DNA of 64,000 nucleotides from Halalkalicoccus sp. CG83 (GCF_037081715.1 NZ_JAZDDH010000002.1:372001-436000); one strand, 5' to 3'; shown: positions 37,112 through 45,391, counted from the stretch's first letter. Program-made: numbers and translations. The notes: generated by a model from the sequence alone, not told the origin.

Positions 37112-37417
37112 TCACTCCTCGGTCAGCTCGTCGGCGTTCTCGCGGTAGGCGCGGACCTGATCGCACGCCCGCCGGAGGTGCTCCTGTAGCTCGCCCTCGT
37201 CGTCGCCGGACTGCGTCCGGCTGCCCGAGGAGCTTCGTTCCTCGCCGTCCTCCTGGGGGCGGGTAAGCTCGTCGTGGATCGACTCCAGACGATCGGGCTT
37301 CGGGTCGTTCCCCTCGCTCTCGAGGCGCTCGGTCGCCTGCGCGAGGCCGTTCAGTGGCTCGTTGAGGTCGCCCGTGTCCTCCTCGCGGGCGTGCTGTCTA
37401 CCGTCGATCGTAACTGT
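37112..37417 (-). pseudogene. DUF7553-like helical protein lacking a start codon
   Basis: The minus frame is open from a TAG at 37418-37420 down to TGA at 37112-37114 and encodes about 101 residues. It includes LNEPLNGLAQATERLESEGN, DPKPDRLESIHDELTRPQED and ELQEHLRRACDQVRAYRENA. This resembles a small helical haloarchaeal family I recall as DUF7553. No ATG, GTG or TTG lies in this frame between the stop codons. Further upstream in frame is SLSDSDEFA, so the TAG may be a nonsense mutation. Expression would need a non-standard start. Confidence 0.5.
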
Positions 37418-37511
37418 CTACGCGAATTCGTCGGAATCGCTCAGCGAACTCGTTCGATGGATTACGATCGAGGGTAGAGCTCCGTCCGGACCTGGCCGAG
37501 ATCGGGATCGC

Positions 37512-37766
37512 TCACGAGTGGTGTTCCTCCAGGTGTTCGACGATATCGTCGCTCTCGTAGAGCGTCTCGCCGCACTCGGTGTCGACGAGAAACGGGATCT
37601 GGTCCTCGCCGCCGATCGCCTCCATCGCCTCCCGCGTCGTCTCGTTTCTCACCTCGCCCTCGTGGGTTCGGGGGTTGTGCGCGACGTACGAGAGTCCCAG
37701 ATCGGTCAGTTTCCCGCGGACGTCCTGGGAGTGCGGGCAGTCCTCCGCCTGGTAGAGTTCGAGCAT
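37512..37766 (-). CDS. Glutaredoxin / GST N-terminal-like thioredoxin-fold protein
   Basis: The 84-residue protein has the thioredoxin fold of glutaredoxins: MLELYQAEDCPHSQDVRGKL with active-site C-P-H-S (Cys near 10), the cis-Pro motif GEDQIPFLVD (Pro near 58), and TLYESDDIVEHLEEH. Only one active-site Cys is present, so a monothiol mechanism is expected. Haloarchaea use gamma-glutamylcysteine in place of glutathione. The gene is near the decayed DUF7553-like frame and divergent from a decayed gene at 37787. Confidence 0.88.
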   Translation of the reverse strand: MLELYQAEDCPHSQDVRGKLTDLGLSYVAHNPRTHEGEVRNETTREAMEAIGGEDQIPFLVDTECGETLYESDDIVEHLEEHHS

Positions 37767-37786
37767 CGCCTCCCGGTAGGTCGGCG

Positions 37787-38148
37787 ATGCCCGTCAGCGT
37801 GATGCCGTCTACTGCGTGTCGCCGAACTGCGTGGACCGACCGCTATCCCGATGGGCCGCCTACGAACGGTACGGAAGAGCCACGCCGACCCGTCACGATC
37901 ACCGATTGGGACGCGATCACCGCCGAACCCGAACGGTTCTGTGTGGAGGAGCGTTTCACACGGAGAGCGACGCAGCGAGCCGTAGCGTCGGCAGCGCCGC
38001 GATCGAGGTTCGCGCGGACGAGCACGTCGAAGACAGCGTGCCGTGTTACGAGATCGGTGCCGCGGTCGAGACCCTCGAGTTCGACCACCACGGAGGCGAG
38101 ATCACCGTCGAGAGCGAGGAGCTGCGCTACAGGTTCCGTCGGCCCTGA
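37787..38148 (+). pseudogene. Frameshifted unknown protein gene
   Basis: Two frames join into one plausible protein. The first reads EEPRRPVTITDWDAITAEPE and RFCVEERF, then turns Arg-rich. The second begins to look protein-like at the same place, with HTESDAASRSVGSAAIEVRA, then VPCYEIGAAVETLEFDHHGG and ITVESEELRYRFRRP, ending at 38148. A single missing base near 37955-37958 would reconcile them. I do not recognise the family, and the true start is unclear. Sequencing error is as likely as real decay. Confidence 0.4.
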
Positions 38149-38231
38149 ACGGCCGATCGGCCGTCCGCCCTACGCCACCACCGACCGATCGATGAAATAC
38201 CCTTATCAACGATCCGGCCATACGGACGGCC

Positions 38232-40091
38232 ATGAAGATTCTTCCGGACACGAGCGTGGTCATCGACGGCCGCGTCTCCGAGCGGATCCGAGACGGCGAG
38301 TTCGGCGGGGCGACGGTGCTCATCCCCGAGGCGGTCGTCAGCGAGCTCGAACACCAGGCCAACGAGGGGATCGACAGCGGATGGAACGGGTTAGAGGAGC
38401 TGAACGCGCTGGCCGAACTGGCCGATGCCGGCGAGATCGATCTGCAGTACATCGGTCGGCGGCCCGACGTCATCGAACGGGGCCAGGCTGCCGAGGGCGA
38501 GATCGACGCGCTGATCCGTGACATGGCGGCCGAACACGAGGCACGCTTCGTCACCAGCGACATCGTCCAGAGCGAGGTCGCACAGGCGAAGGGCCTCGAC
38601 GTCGAGTACATCGCTCCCGTGGTCGAGGAGGTCGGGACCCTCGACGTCGAGGAGTACTTCGACGAGCAGACGATGAGCGTCCATCTCAAGGCCGGCGTCG
38701 AGCCGATGGCCAAGCGCGGCAACGTCGGCGAGATGCGCTTCGAGCGCGTTCGAGAGGAGGTCCAGACCGAGGAGGAGATCGAGGAGATCGCCCGCGAGAT
38801 CGAGAACGGCGCCAAACAGTCCTCCGAGGGCTTCATCGAGCTCTCGGAGCCCGGAATGCGGATCGTCCAGTTTCGCGACTACCGGATCGCGATCGCCCGG
38901 CCGCCGTTCTCGGACGGGATCGAGATCACCGCGGTCCGCCCGCTCGTGAAGACCGACCTCGAGGACTACGCGTTCGCCGACGAGCTTCGCGAGCGCATGC
39001 TCGAGCGCCAGCGCGGCATCCTGATCTCGGGCTCGCCCGGGGCAGGTAAATCGACGTTCGCCCAGGCCGTCGCCGGCTTCCTCTCCGAATCGGAGTACTC
39101 GGTGAAGACGATGGAGAAGCCCCGCGATCTACAGGTCGGCCCCGAGATCACCCAGTACACCGAACTGGGGGGCTCGATGGAGAAGACCGCCGACTCGCTG
39201 TTGATGGTGCGACCCGACTACACCATCTACGACGAGGTCAGGAAGACCAACGACTTCGAGGTGTTCGCCGACATGCGCCTCGCGGGCGTCGGCATGATCG
39301 GCGTCGTCCACGCCACCCGCGCGATCGACGCGCTCCAGCGGCTGGTCGGCCGCGTGGAACTCGGCATGATCCCCCAGATCGTCGACACCGTCGTCTACAT
39401 CGAGGCCGGACAGGTCCACACCGTCTACGACGTCACCACCGAGGTGAAGGTCCCGGCAGGGTTGACCGAGGAGGACCTCGCGCGTCCCGTGATCGTCATC
39501 CGGGACTTCGAGACGGACGAGCCCGCCTACGAGATCTACACGTTCAACCGCCAGGTCGTCACCGTCCCGCTCGACGGAGGGGAGGAAGAGGAGGAGGGTG
39601 GCGTCGATCGAATCGCTCGCCAGGAGATCGAACGCGAGATCCGCTCGATCGCCCGCGGCCACGTCGACGTCGAGCTTCAGGGGTCGAACTGTGCGATCGT
39701 CTACGTCGAGGACGACGACATCTCCTCGGTGATCGGAAAGGGCGGCGGCCGGATCACCGACGTCGAGAACAGGCTGGGGATCGACATCGACGTCCGCACC
39801 CACGACGAGAACCCGAACTACGGCTCGGGCGGCGGTAGCGGAGGCGGCGAAAGTCCCCAGCAGCGACACGGCGAGGTGGTCGTCCCGGAGATCACCTCGA
39901 GACACGTCCGCATCGAGACCGACCAGGCCGCTGCCGGTCAGACCGTCGAGGTACAGGCCGGCGGCGAGTACCTCTTCACGGCGACCGTCGGCCGCGGTGG
40001 CGACATCCAGGTCTCGCGGGGCAGTGCCATCGCGGACGAACTGGAACGGGCGATCGACCGAAATCAGCAGATCACGGTCGTCGCCGAGTGA
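38232..40091 (+). CDS. PIN domain - T2SS-like ATPase - KH domain protein
   Basis: The 619-residue protein has a PIN nuclease domain (about 1-130: KILPDTSVVIDGR, VSELEHQANEG, ALIRDMAAEHEARFVTSDIV), then a type II secretion/VirB11-like ATPase with P-loop ISGSPGAGKSTFAQAV (about 265-280), and a KH domain with VIGKGGGRITDVE (about 500-512). A Gly/Ser linker and a C-terminal domain of about 80 residues follow. This PINc-ATPase is conserved in Archaea and thought to act in RNA metabolism or ribosome-linked quality control; the biochemical role is inferred. The last 25 codons are repeated 95 bases downstream of the stop. Confidence 0.93.
   Translation: MKILPDTSVVIDGRVSERIRDGEFGGATVLIPEAVVSELEHQANEGIDSGWNGLEELNALAELADAGEIDLQYIGRRPDVIERGQAAEGEIDALIRDMAAEHEARFVTSDIVQSEVAQAKGLDVEYIAPVVEEVGTLDVEEYFDEQTMSVHLKAGVEPMAKRGNVGEMRFERVREEVQTEEEIEEIAREIENGAKQSSEGFIELSEPGMRIVQFRDYRIAIARPPFSDGIEITAVRPLVKTDLEDYAFADELRERMLERQRGILISGSPGAGKSTFAQAVAGFLSESEYSVKTMEKPRDLQVGPEITQYTELGGSMEKTADSLLMVRPDYTIYDEVRKTNDFEVFADMRLAGVGMIGVVHATRAIDALQRLVGRVELGMIPQIVDTVVYIEAGQVHTVYDVTTEVKVPAGLTEEDLARPVIVIRDFETDEPAYEIYTFNRQVVTVPLDGGEEEEEGGVDRIARQEIEREIRSIARGHVDVELQGSNCAIVYVEDDDISSVIGKGGGRITDVENRLGIDIDVRTHDENPNYGSGGGSGGGESPQQRHGEVVVPEITSRHVRIETDQAAAGQTVEVQAGGEYLFTATVGRGGDIQVSRGSAIADELERAIDRNQQITVVAE
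40011..40085 (+). repeat. 3' end of PIN-ATPase gene, first copy of a direct repeat
   Basis: These 75 bases encode the final VSRGSAIADELERAIDRNQQ and ITVVA. They recur at 40181-40255 with nine differences over the 74 bases compared, all transitions, about 88% identity. Both copies read in the same direction with a spacing of 170 bases. Confidence 0.85.
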
Positions 40092-40180
40092 GGCGGTAAC
40101 GAGCGATTTTTGGAGGAGGTCTTTGCGCGAGGGTGAACGGAGCGAATCCGAGCCGAAAAAGGTCAGCGTGTGACAGTTAG

Positions 40181-40255
40181 GTCTCGCGGAGTAGCGCCAT
40201 TGCGGATGAACTGAAACGGGCGATCGACCGGAGTCAGCGGATCACGGTCGTCGCG
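40181..40255 (+). repeat. Second copy of the PIN-ATPase 3' end
   Basis: This stretch would encode VSRSSAIADELKRAIDRSQR and ITVVA, so the reading frame has been kept but no start or gene body is attached. Between the copies (40092-40180) lies non-coding sequence with T-rich and purine-rich patches. The remnant may be left from a duplication or a gene-conversion event. Confidence 0.8.
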
Positions 40256-40290
40256 ACGAAGAGTTCAGGAGCGGTCGATCGGCTCAGCCG

Positions 40291-40569
40291 TCACTCGGCA
40301 CAGCAGGCCTCGTCGGGGCCGCCGTCGGCGACGACGGCGTCGCCGTTCAACGTGTAGAGGTTCTGCCGGGCGTCCGCGAAGTAGATGTCCTCGTCGACGA
40401 TCTCGATCTCCTCGAGACGTTCGAGCGCGTAGCGGACCGTTCGGGCCGAGAGCATCGACTCGCTGACGATCTGTTTCTGCGTGAGCGAGCCGTTGTACTC
40501 GAGTACCTTGAAGACGAGTTTCGCACTCGGGGGGAGATCCTCCAAGGAGTCCGCGTCTGATCCAGCCAT
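40291..40569 (-). CDS. Winged-helix transcriptional regulator
   Basis: The 92-residue protein has a MarR/ArsR-like winged helix: LPPSAKLVFKVLEYNGSLTQ and QIVSESMLSARTVRYALERL (recognition helix about 38-56), then a wing with IVDEDIYFADARQNLYTL. It ends in an acidic tail with two adjacent Cys (EACCAE), which could bind metal or sense thiols. It is divergent from the EMC6-like/RLI operon, with 97 bases between starts, so it may regulate that operon or itself. Confidence 0.85.
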   Translation of the reverse strand: MAGSDADSLEDLPPSAKLVFKVLEYNGSLTQKQIVSESMLSARTVRYALERLEEIEIVDEDIYFADARQNLYTLNGDAVVADGGPDEACCAE

Positions 40570-40666
40570 TACACCGAGTCAAGAGGCGCCACGAGCATAA
40601 AGGTTGATCATCCGCCTCACACGCCGAAACGAACGGTTTTTGCGTACCGACGGCCGACCGATACGC

Positions 40667-40966
40667 ATGGCAACCGAAGCGATCGAGCAGCGGTCAGCCC
40701 ACGTGCGGGCGGTGACGGTCACCGCACTGTGCTCGCTCGCGGGGATCGCCGCGGGGATCGCCTCCTCGGCGCTCGCCGCGGACGCCGGCGATCCCATCGC
40801 GCTCGCGATCCTGGCCGCGTTCGTACTGATCCAGTTTCCCCTGCTCTCGATCACGGGGATCGTCGAGGAGTTCTCGACGAAGGACAAGCTCTTCATCGGC
40901 TTCATGAGCTTCTGTCTCTGGTTCGTCACCTGGGGCATCCTGCTCACCACGGGAGTGACGATCTGA
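40667..40966 (+). CDS. EMC6-like membrane protein
   Basis: The 99-residue protein has three membrane segments (AVTVTALCSLAGIAAGIASS, ALAILAAFVLIQFPLLSITG and LFIGFMSFCLWFVTWGILLT). The size and pattern match archaeal EMC6-like proteins, relatives of a subunit of the eukaryotic ER membrane protein insertase. The ATG at 40667 is preferred to the earlier in-frame start, which adds a basic antisense-like stretch. The stop is one base before the RLI start, so the genes are co-translated. Confidence 0.85.
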   Translation: MATEAIEQRSAHVRAVTVTALCSLAGIAAGIASSALAADAGDPIALAILAAFVLIQFPLLSITGIVEEFSTKDKLFIGFMSFCLWFVTWGILLTTGVTI

Positions 40967-40967
40967 C

Positions 40968-42782
40968 ATGGCCGACGATAGCATCGCCGTCGTCGATCTG
41001 GATCGGTGCCAGCCCGACCGGTGTAACTATGAGTGTGCCAACTTCTGTCCGCCCAACCGCACCGGAAAGGAGTGCATCACGCTTCGCGGCGAGGACGCCG
41101 ATCAGGGCGGCCCCGACCAGGTGCGCATCTCCGAGGAGATCTGTCTGGGCGAGACCTGCGGGATCTGCGTCGAGAAGTGTCCGTTCGACGCGATCGAGAT
41201 CATCAACCTTCCCCAGGAGCTCCAGGACGATCCCGTCCACAGGTACGGCGAGAACGCCTTCTCGCTCTACGGGCTGCCGATCCCGATCGAGGGGCAAGTA
41301 ACGGGTATCCTGGGTCCCAACGGGATCGGGAAGTCCACCGCGGTGCGGATCCTCGCAGGCGAGATGACGCCCAACCTCGGCGACTACCAGCAGGACCCCT
41401 CCTGGGACGCCGTCCTCGACGCCTACCGGGGCACCGAGCTTCAGGACTACGTCCGCGAAGTGCGCGACGGAGAGGTCTCGGTCGCGCGCAAACCCCAGTA
41501 CGTCGATCGGATCCCCGACCAGTTCGACGGCAACACCCGAGAGCTCCTCGAGCACACCGACGAACGGGGCGTACTCGAGGAACTGGTCGAGCGCCTCTCG
41601 ATCACGCCGGTGATCGACCAGGAGATCGACGAGCTCTCGGGCGGCGAACTACAGCGGGTAGCGATCGCCGCCTGCCTGGCGCGAGACGCCGACTTCTACT
41701 TCCTCGACGAGATCACTCCCTACCTGGACATCAGCCAGCGAGTGGCCGTCGCTCGGCTCGTCCGGGAACTCGCGGAGGAGGGCGACCGATCGATGCTCGT
41801 GGTCGAACACGACCTCGCCATCCTCGATCTGCTCTGTGACAACCTCCACGTCGCCTACGGTGAACCCGGCGCCTACGGCGTGATCACCTCGCCCAAGTCG
41901 GTCCGAAAGGGGATCAACGAGTATCTCCAGGGCTACCTCGACAACGAGAACATGCGGATCAGGCCGGAGGCGATCGAGTTCGCGCGCCACGCCCCCCGGA
42001 CGGTCTCGCGCAGTCCCTCCCTGGTCGACTACCCCTCGATGGAGAAGTCCTACGGCGAGGACGCCTTCTCGCTCTCGGTCGAGGGCGGCACGATCCGAGA
42101 GGAGGAGGTGTTGGGCATCGTCGGCCCCAACGGGATCGGCAAGTCGACGTTCGCGAAGCTGCTCGCGGGCCGCCTGGAGCCCGACGAAGGCGAGTTCGAG
42201 ACGAACCTCTCGATCTCCTACAAGCCGCAGTACGTCGAGATCGACAAGCCGATGCGCGTCGACGCCTTCCTCGCCTCCATCACCGATCGGTTCGGCAGCT
42301 CACACTGGAACACCGAGATCGCAAAACCCCTCCAGCTCCAGCGGATCATGGAGCAGGACCTCACCGACCTCTCGGGCGGCGAGCGCCAGCGCGTCGCGAT
42401 CGCGGCGTGTCTCTCGGAGGACGCAGACCTGTTCCTGCTCGACGAGCCCTCCGCCCACCTCGACGTCGAACAGCGGGTGCTCGCCACGCGGGCGATCCGC
42501 CGATACGCGGAGACCCAGGACGCCACCGTGTTGGTGATCGACCACGACATCTACATGATCGACCTGCTCGCCGACCGACTGCTCGTCTTCGACGGCGAGC
42601 CCGCACACGAGGGTCGCGCGAGCCAGCCCAAAGGCATGCGCGACGGCATGAACGAGTTCCTCTCGAACCTCGACGTGACGTTCCGGCGCGACGAACGCAC
42701 GGGCCGCCCGCGGATCAACAAACCCGACAGCCAGCTCGATCGCGAACAGAAGCGCCAGGGCGAGTACTACTACGCCCCGTAG
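40968..42782 (+). CDS. rli: RLI / ABCE1 ribosome-recycling ATPase
   Basis: The 604-residue iron-sulfur ABC protein splits ribosomes after termination. The N-terminal [4Fe-4S] domain has CNYECANFCPPN and CLGETCGICVEKCPFDA (about 18-70). Two nucleotide-binding domains follow with Walker A GPNGIGKST at about 116-124 and 386-394, signatures LSGGELQRVAI and LSGGERQRVAI, and Walker B FYFLDEITPYLD and LFLLDEPSAHLD. The family's hinge HAPRTVSRSPSLVDYPSM-like segment lies between. The length is normal. It is coupled to the EMC6-like gene upstream. Confidence 0.98.
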   Translation: MADDSIAVVDLDRCQPDRCNYECANFCPPNRTGKECITLRGEDADQGGPDQVRISEEICLGETCGICVEKCPFDAIEIINLPQELQDDPVHRYGENAFSLYGLPIPIEGQVTGILGPNGIGKSTAVRILAGEMTPNLGDYQQDPSWDAVLDAYRGTELQDYVREVRDGEVSVARKPQYVDRIPDQFDGNTRELLEHTDERGVLEELVERLSITPVIDQEIDELSGGELQRVAIAACLARDADFYFLDEITPYLDISQRVAVARLVRELAEEGDRSMLVVEHDLAILDLLCDNLHVAYGEPGAYGVITSPKSVRKGINEYLQGYLDNENMRIRPEAIEFARHAPRTVSRSPSLVDYPSMEKSYGEDAFSLSVEGGTIREEEVLGIVGPNGIGKSTFAKLLAGRLEPDEGEFETNLSISYKPQYVEIDKPMRVDAFLASITDRFGSSHWNTEIAKPLQLQRIMEQDLTDLSGGERQRVAIAACLSEDADLFLLDEPSAHLDVEQRVLATRAIRRYAETQDATVLVIDHDIYMIDLLADRLLVFDGEPAHEGRASQPKGMRDGMNEFLSNLDVTFRRDERTGRPRINKPDSQLDREQKRQGEYYYAP

Positions 42783-42863
42783 CGCTCCAGTCGCTCGCTA
42801 CCGCGCCGGTTCGGCCGGTCGTGAATCCATCGTGAGGCCGTCCGTGTGGTGAATGAACACGGG

Positions 42864-42871
42864 TTATATTA
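42864..42871 (+). promoter_or_regulatory. TATA box of the cold-shock gene
   Basis: ttatatta is 51 bases before the ATG at 42915. Transcription starting about 25 bases further on would give a leader of roughly 20-25 bases, unusual in haloarchaea, where many transcripts lack one. The palindrome atacgtat at 42885-42892 falls at about the expected start site. Confidence 0.55.
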
Positions 42872-42914
42872 TCTCGGAAGCGTTATACGTATGTCTCCGT
42901 TGTGTTCATATGTA

Positions 42915-43109
42915 ATGGCGAAAGGCAACGTTGATTTCTTCAACGACACTGGCGGCTACGGTTTCATTTCGACGGACGACGCGGACGACGACGTATTCTT
43001 CCACATGGAGGACGTTGGCGGTCCGGACCTCGAAGAAGGTACAGACATCGAGTTCGACATCGAACAGGCCCCCAAGGGCCCCCGGGCGACCAACGTCACC
43101 CGCCTCTAA
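42915..43109 (+). CDS. cspA: Cold-shock domain protein (CspA family)
   Basis: The 64-residue OB-fold protein has both RNP motifs, diverged slightly for a high-salt cytoplasm: GNVDFFNDTGGYGFIS (RNP1, about 4-19) and DDVFFHMEDV (RNP2, about 25-34). It binds single-stranded RNA or DNA and acts as an RNA chaperone. Acidic residues replace many of the surface Lys of bacterial CspA. The gene is monocistronic with its own TATA box. Another in-frame ATG upstream is rejected because it breaks the family N-terminus. Confidence 0.95.
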   Translation: MAKGNVDFFNDTGGYGFISTDDADDDVFFHMEDVGGPDLEEGTDIEFDIEQAPKGPRATNVTRL

Positions 43110-43569
43110 GGCGGTGGACGGCGGTTTCAACGGATCTAGCAGCTACTCTTCCTTTTTGGGAACTCGTACGGCTCCGGAGTCGAATCTCTCCCTACTTCCA
43201 TCGCCTCGATCGAATCCGTCCGCCGGAGAGGTCGACGCCCAGGACCACGGCTCGATCGCGGGGTAGCTCGTGACCCATATCTCCAAGCCCGCCGCCGTAG
43301 AACCGTGGAACGTATATCCCTGACCGAATTCTGCGGGATCGTTCCACGCGAACGGGCGAACCATCTGAAGCCCCTCGGCGCTGGCGCGCTGTCGGCGGGA
43401 TCGACGGGATCGGTATCGACAGAGGAGCGGAGTTTCGAGATCACAGCTCCCGAACGGCCGTGTCGAACCGTCGTTACCGTCATCGACTGAGGGTTCGAGC
43501 GTGGGACCGGGAGTTCGGGGAACGGAGCGTCGACCGAGCGCTTAAGCCCCTCCCGGTCGACGCCCCGGC
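43110..43569. other. Intergenic region; one weak minus-strand frame
   Basis: A 73-residue minus frame (43364 to 43143) begins MVRPFAWNDPAEFGQGYTFH and includes AAGLEIWVTSYPAIEPWSWA. Its composition is not clearly antisense-like, but it lacks the Asp/Glu bias of haloarchaeal genes and matches nothing I know, so it is not called as a gene. A T-run near 43151-43158 after the cold-shock gene may aid its termination. The promoter of the SDR gene should lie near 43520-43550. Confidence 0.35.
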
Positions 43570-44331
43570 ATGTCGATCCTTGACGCGTTCGCTTGTTCCG
43601 ACAGAACCGCCGTCGTCACCGGCGCGAGCCGCGGCATCGGCCGGGCGATCGCGCTCGGACTGGCCGAGGCCGGCGCGGACGTCGTGCCCGCGGCCCGCTC
43701 GGAGGACGCGCTCGAAACGGTGGCGGAGGAGATCGAGGACCGCGGCGGCGAGTCGCTCGTCCATCCGACCGACGTGACAGACGAGGACGGCGTTCGTGAG
43801 CTGTTCGACCGGGTCGACGAGGAACTGGGATCGGCTGACGTCCTCGTCAACAACGCGGGGATCAACCCCGACGACGCGCTCGGAACGCCCGAGGCCATCG
43901 AAATGGAGGGATACGACCGGACGCTCGACGTCAACCTCCGGGGTGCCTTCCTCTGTACGAAGGTCGCGGCCGAGCGCGAGCTGGGATCGGTCGTCAACGT
44001 CGCGAGCGTCGGCGGCGTCGTCGGCCTGCCGCGCCAACACCCATACGTCGCCTCGAAACACGGTCTCGTCGGGCTGACGAAGAGCACGGCGATCGACTGG
44101 GCGCCCGAGACCCGCGTGAACGCGGTCGCGCCGGGCTACGTCGCCACCGAACTCACCGAGGAGGCGATGGAGAACGAGAAACTACGCGAGTCGCTGCTCT
44201 CGCGGACGCCGCTCGAACGCTTCGCCGAGCCCGAGGAGATCGCCGCGCCCGTCGTCTTTCTCGCGAGCGAGGCGGGCTCGTACGTCACCGGGACCTGTCT
44301 GAACGTCGACGGCGGCTGGTGTGCGCGTTAG
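43570..44331 (+). CDS. Short-chain dehydrogenase/reductase (SDR)
   Basis: The 253-residue classical SDR has the cofactor motif VVTGASRGIGRAIALG (TGxxxGxG, about 14-29), NNAG near 95-98, catalytic Ser in NVASVGG, and YVASK (Tyr/Lys, about 159-163). It ends with the family's YVTGTCLNVDGGW. An Arg at the end of beta-2 (AARSEDA) suggests NADP(H). The closest named relatives are 3-oxoacyl-ACP reductases and glucose dehydrogenases; the substrate is undecided. It is convergent with the DUF4382 lipoprotein gene, three bases apart. Confidence 0.92.
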   Translation: MSILDAFACSDRTAVVTGASRGIGRAIALGLAEAGADVVPAARSEDALETVAEEIEDRGGESLVHPTDVTDEDGVRELFDRVDEELGSADVLVNNAGINPDDALGTPEAIEMEGYDRTLDVNLRGAFLCTKVAAERELGSVVNVASVGGVVGLPRQHPYVASKHGLVGLTKSTAIDWAPETRVNAVAPGYVATELTEEAMENEKLRESLLSRTPLERFAEPEEIAAPVVFLASEAGSYVTGTCLNVDGGWCAR

Positions 44332-44334
44332 CGG

Positions 44335-45312
44335 TCAGTTCCCGGAGCCGTCGTCGTCGTCGGGAGCTCGTTCGTCGCCGCCCGTACCCTCGTCACCGTC
44401 GTCGGTCCCGGATGCGCCATCGGACCCGTCCGATCCGCCCCCGTCTCCCGCTTCCGGATCGTACTCCTCGTCGCCGTAGAGTACCTGCGTTCCGGTGGCG
44501 ACCGGTTTGATCAGGTAGCGGTTGCCGCGTCCGAGTCGAACCGGGGCGAAGTCCGCGATGAATCGGGTCACCTCGTCCGCGCGGATCTCGAAGGAGTGCT
44601 GGAACTGTAGGGGGGCGTTGCCGGGCGTCTTGACCTCCGCCTCGCCGCCGTCGGCGAGCGTGCCCTCGACCCCGCTCACGTTGAGCTGGAGGAACCGATA
44701 CTCGCCGACGGCCAGTTCGGTCTCGTCGATCAGCTGGGTGTTCACGCCCTGGAGCCGAACGAGGTCCGCCTCCTGTGGCTCGTCGAACTCGACGTAGTAT
44801 CGTCCCCCGCTCTCGTCGGGCGCGTCCCCGGTTCCGTCGTCGCCGGCCGTCTCGTTCTCGTCTCCCTCGTCATCAGCCGCGTTCTCGCCGTCGTCGCCGG
44901 CCGTCTCGTTCGTGTCGCTCCCGTCGTCCGGTCCGTGGTCGTGTCCCTCGTAGGCGTCAACTTCCGGCTCCTCGGGCTCGTCCTCGTCGGTCACGTTCTC
45001 GTCCGTTTCGTCCTCATCGCTCCCGTCGTCGTCCGTCTCGTTCTCGTCGCCTTCCTCGTCGGCGTTCGCGGGCTTGACCCAGATCCCATCGACGGTGACC
45101 ACGCAGGACTCGAAGTCGTCGATGTCGACGGGCTGGTCGGTCACGCTCGTCGCGAGCGTTCCCGTCCCCGATTCGCCGGACCCGCTCTCCTCGCCGTCGT
45201 CGTTCGCGTCACCCTCGTCGGCCGCGTCCTTCGAGCCGCCGGCGGCACAGCCGGCCAGCAGGCTGCCGGTCACCGCGGCACCCGTCGCCTTGATGTACTG
45301 TCTTCGCTCCAT
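44335..45312 (-). CDS. DUF4382 lipoprotein
   Basis: This 325-residue protein has a twin-Arg-like lipoprotein signal (MERRQYIKATGAAVTGSLLA, then GCAA lipobox with Cys near 22), so it is anchored outside the cell. A DUF4382 domain follows (SVTDQPVDIDDFESCVVTVD, and LQGVNTQLIDETELAVGEYR). An Asp/Glu/Asn-rich insertion of about 100 residues with repeated NETAGDD units splits the domain, and a second acidic tail ends the protein. The family is common on archaeal surfaces; its function is unknown. Confidence 0.88.
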   Translation of the reverse strand: MERRQYIKATGAAVTGSLLAGCAAGGSKDAADEGDANDDGEESGSGESGTGTLATSVTDQPVDIDDFESCVVTVDGIWVKPANADEEGDENETDDDGSDEDETDENVTDEDEPEEPEVDAYEGHDHGPDDGSDTNETAGDDGENAADDEGDENETAGDDGTGDAPDESGGRYYVEFDEPQEADLVRLQGVNTQLIDETELAVGEYRFLQLNVSGVEGTLADGGEAEVKTPGNAPLQFQHSFEIRADEVTRFIADFAPVRLGRGNRYLIKPVATGTQVLYGDEEYDPEAGDGGGSDGSDGASGTDDGDEGTGGDERAPDDDDGSGN

Positions 45313-45322
45313 ATAACATACA

Positions 45323-45332
45323 TATAAATATA
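45323..45332 (-). promoter_or_regulatory. TATA box of the DUF4382 lipoprotein gene
   Basis: The minus strand reads TATATTTATA here in a very AT-rich stretch (45311-45353). It is only about 11-20 bases from the ATG at 45312, closer than usual, and a second T/A-rich element at 45333-45345 fits the expected distance better. Either could act. Confidence 0.45.
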
Positions 45333-45391
45333 GTAATAAATATGTTTCTGCGGCGTCAACTGTGGATCGACGCTGGCGTTCCGTCGACCCG

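Noticed and set aside
43143-43364. 73-residue minus-strand frame
   Set aside because: Composition is unlike haloarchaeal proteins and no homology is recognised; kept only as a note in the intergenic entry.
45311-45353. AT-rich stretch as a replication origin
   Set aside because: It is only about 40 bases long and fits a promoter; no origin-box repeats or orc1/cdc6 gene is near.
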